Below are positions 14,096 to 15,218 of a DNA stretch of 15,218 bases, in pieces (position 1 is the stretch's first letter; every line of letters starts with the position of its first letter). The notes under the pieces are model-generated. The model searched no databases. It had not been told where the DNA came from and saw nothing but the letters and a program-made list of their open reading frames with translations. A program made the position numbers and the translations under genes. Source of the DNA: Actinomycetota bacterium (GTDB lineage Bacteria; Actinomycetota; Actinomycetes; S36-B12). The DNA lies in contig JAPLBU010000089.1 in NCBI GenBank assembly GCA_026392575.1, positions 13,692 through 28,909 on the forward strand, written 5' to 3'.

Positions 14096-14919
14096 TCACG
14101 CGGTTCGCCCCGACGCCCAGCGGCTACCTGCATGTTGGCAACGCTGCCAATGCGCTGCTGGTCGCGTGGCTGGCCGCTCAAGCCGACGGCGTGATCGCGC
14201 TGCGAATCGATGATGTGGATGCGACGCGTGCACGACCCGAGTACGTCGAGGACATCTTCGACCTCATGGCTTGGTTGAACATTCCCTGGGCGATCGGTCC
14301 ACGCAACTCCGCGGATTTCACTTCACACCACTCCATGACTCGGTCAACCGAGCGATACCGCAGCGAGGTATCGGCGGCTCAGGCGCGTGGACTCGACGCG
14401 TACGCGTACGCGTGCGCCTGCTCGCGTGCCCAGGTCACCGCCATCCCCACGGGTGGCTGCCCCGGCGGCTGCCGCGGACTCAGCCTGCCGCTCGTACCGG
14501 GGAAGACGGCCCTGCGCATGCATGTGCCGAACGGCACAGACGTCATCGTCGGCAGCCGGGTGGTGCATCTCGACAAGGTGATGGGCGACTTCGTCATCTG
14601 GCGGCGTGACGACCTGCCGGCCTACCACCTGGTCTCGGTGATCGAGGACCGAGACCTCGGCACCACGCACATCCTGCGAGGGGAGGACCTCGTCGAGTCG
14701 ACGGCTGCGCAGCTCCTCCTCGCACCACACCTGGCAGCGAACAGCGTCGCGGACGCTACCTACCTCTTCCACGGCCTGCTGGTCGATGAGGACGGCACCA
14801 AGCTCTCCAAGTCGGTCGGCACAGCCGGCCCGTTGACTCGGGACGACGCCATGCTCGAGACCGTCATCGCAGCAGCCAGCCGGCTCGGTGCCCCGCTCGG
14901 AATCCTGCGACCTACATGA
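14092..14919 (+). CDS. gluQ: Glutamyl-Q tRNA(Asp) synthetase-like protein (GluQRS)
   Basis: A 275-residue class I aminoacyl-tRNA synthetase catalytic core without an anticodon-binding domain, the GluQRS layout. The N-terminal 'R-F-A-P-T-P-S-G-Y-L-H-V-G-N' (4-17) carries the HIGH-type motif as H-V-G-N; the second signature is K-L-S-K-S (237-241). A zinc site is formed by Cys108, Cys110, Cys123 and Cys127, close to the C-x-C ... Y-x3-C site of E. coli GluQRS but with Cys in place of the Tyr. GluQRS attaches glutamate to queuosine in tRNA(Asp); other roles for actinobacterial relatives are possible. It starts at GTG overlapping the acyltransferase stop (GTGA). Its 3' end overlaps the convergent DUF2332 gene by 8 bp. 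Confidence 0.8.
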   Translation: MITRFAPTPSGYLHVGNAANALLVAWLAAQADGVIALRIDDVDATRARPEYVEDIFDLMAWLNIPWAIGPRNSADFTSHHSMTRSTERYRSEVSAAQARGLDAYAYACACSRAQVTAIPTGGCPGGCRGLSLPLVPGKTALRMHVPNGTDVIVGSRVVHLDKVMGDFVIWRRDDLPAYHLVSVIEDRDLGTTHILRGEDLVESTAAQLLLAPHLAANSVADATYLFHGLLVDEDGTKLSKSVGTAGPLTRDDAMLETVIAAASRLGAPLGILRPT

Positions 14920-15218
14920 GACGGATGTCGTTGCCGTGACTGCCGCCGCTAGCGAGGAGATATGGCTGCCCGTCCGAATCCGAGCCGTCCCACCGGGTCA
15001 CGACCAACCCGAACGCCACGGGCCCAGGCAGTTCGGTGTCCCACTCCCAGGCAACGTGCACGAAGGGCGCTGTCGCTGTGGCCGCCTTTCCGATCCGTTC
15101 GATCTCCCGCAGGATCCCCATCCGCGTCCGCTCAGGGAGGTACGCCCACATGGCGCTGTGCCACAGCACCGTTGTCGTGCCGTCGAGGACGCCGAGTTGA
15201 CCGCAGAACTCCACGGCA
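14912..15218 (-). CDS. DUF2332 protein, C-terminal part (5' end outside window)
   Basis: The frame is open to the right edge, so the gene begins outside the window and the GTG near 15214 is probably internal. The visible ~100 residues fit the C-terminal end of DUF2332: 'T-V-L-W-H-S-A-M-W-A-Y-L-P' (about 15-27), a helix with 'R-M-G-I-L-R-E-I-E-R-I', a 'H-V-A-W-E-W-D' strand and a short 'S-H-G-N-D-I-R-L-M' terminus. The family is common in actinobacteria and resembles SAM-dependent methyltransferase folds, but no activity is established. It converges on the GluQRS-like gene. Confidence 0.65.
   Translation of the reverse strand, partial: AVEFCGQLGVLDGTTTVLWHSAMWAYLPERTRMGILREIERIGKAATATAPFVHVAWEWDTELPGPVAFGLVVTRWDGSDSDGQPYLLASGGSHGNDIRLM

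Noticed and set aside
1..15218. tRNA, rRNA, CRISPR arrays, insertion sequences or prophage genes
   Set aside because: I saw no tRNA-like cloverleaf arms, no regularly spaced repeats, and no transposase, integrase or phage-like proteins.

Overview
The window is GC-rich and densely packed, with no intergenic stretch over 300 bp. It reads as a chromosome fragment of a Gram-positive actinobacterium (Actinomycetota). Support for this is the murT-gatD pair that amidates lipid II, several apparently leaderless genes with a TANNNT-like box 5-7 nt before the start codon, frequent GTG starts and GTGA stop/start overlaps. I cannot place it at genus level.

Layout. 1-254 is the end of a probable glycoside hydrolase family 3 protein (+). 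391-1377 is a double-GNAT acetyltransferase (-). 1465-7587 is a tightly coupled + strand operon: an NHLM-type HlyD adaptor, a first ABC exporter (frameshifted), a second NHLM-type ABC exporter, a cytoplasmic class A beta-lactamase-fold serine hydrolase and a DUF218 membrane-anchored protein. 7553-9498 is murT-gatD (-). 9590-11996 (+) holds an ABM-like small protein, an NTF2/SnoaL-like protein and a DhaK-DhaL kinase whose DhaL half is frameshifted. 11985-13327 (-) holds a broken DUF4126 membrane protein, a Nif11-type RiPP precursor and an isochorismatase-family hydrolase. 13373-14919 (+) is a PlsC-like acyltransferase and a GluQRS-like synthetase. 14912-15218 is the end of a DUF2332 protein (-).

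The most interesting system is a peptide natural-product pathway split into two parts. The exporter operon (1465-6110) is the type that normally secretes peptides with Nif11 or nitrile-hydratase leaders. A matching precursor lies about 6.5 kb away at 12564-12800: a Nif11-like leader, a double-glycine site (residues 67-68) and a ten-residue core, VGITYVVVHC, ending in His-Cys. No recognised RiPP modification enzyme is present, and the exporter lacks the usual C39 leader peptidase domain. A serine hydrolase follows the second ABC gene after one base.

Three genes (ABC exporter 1, DhaL, DUF4126) appear to have lost roughly 20-40 codons together with the reading frame. A fourth, the beta-lactamase-like gene, appears to lack its omega-loop segment in frame. 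This repeated pattern may be real gene decay or an assembly artefact, and it should be settled before reading biology into the broken genes.
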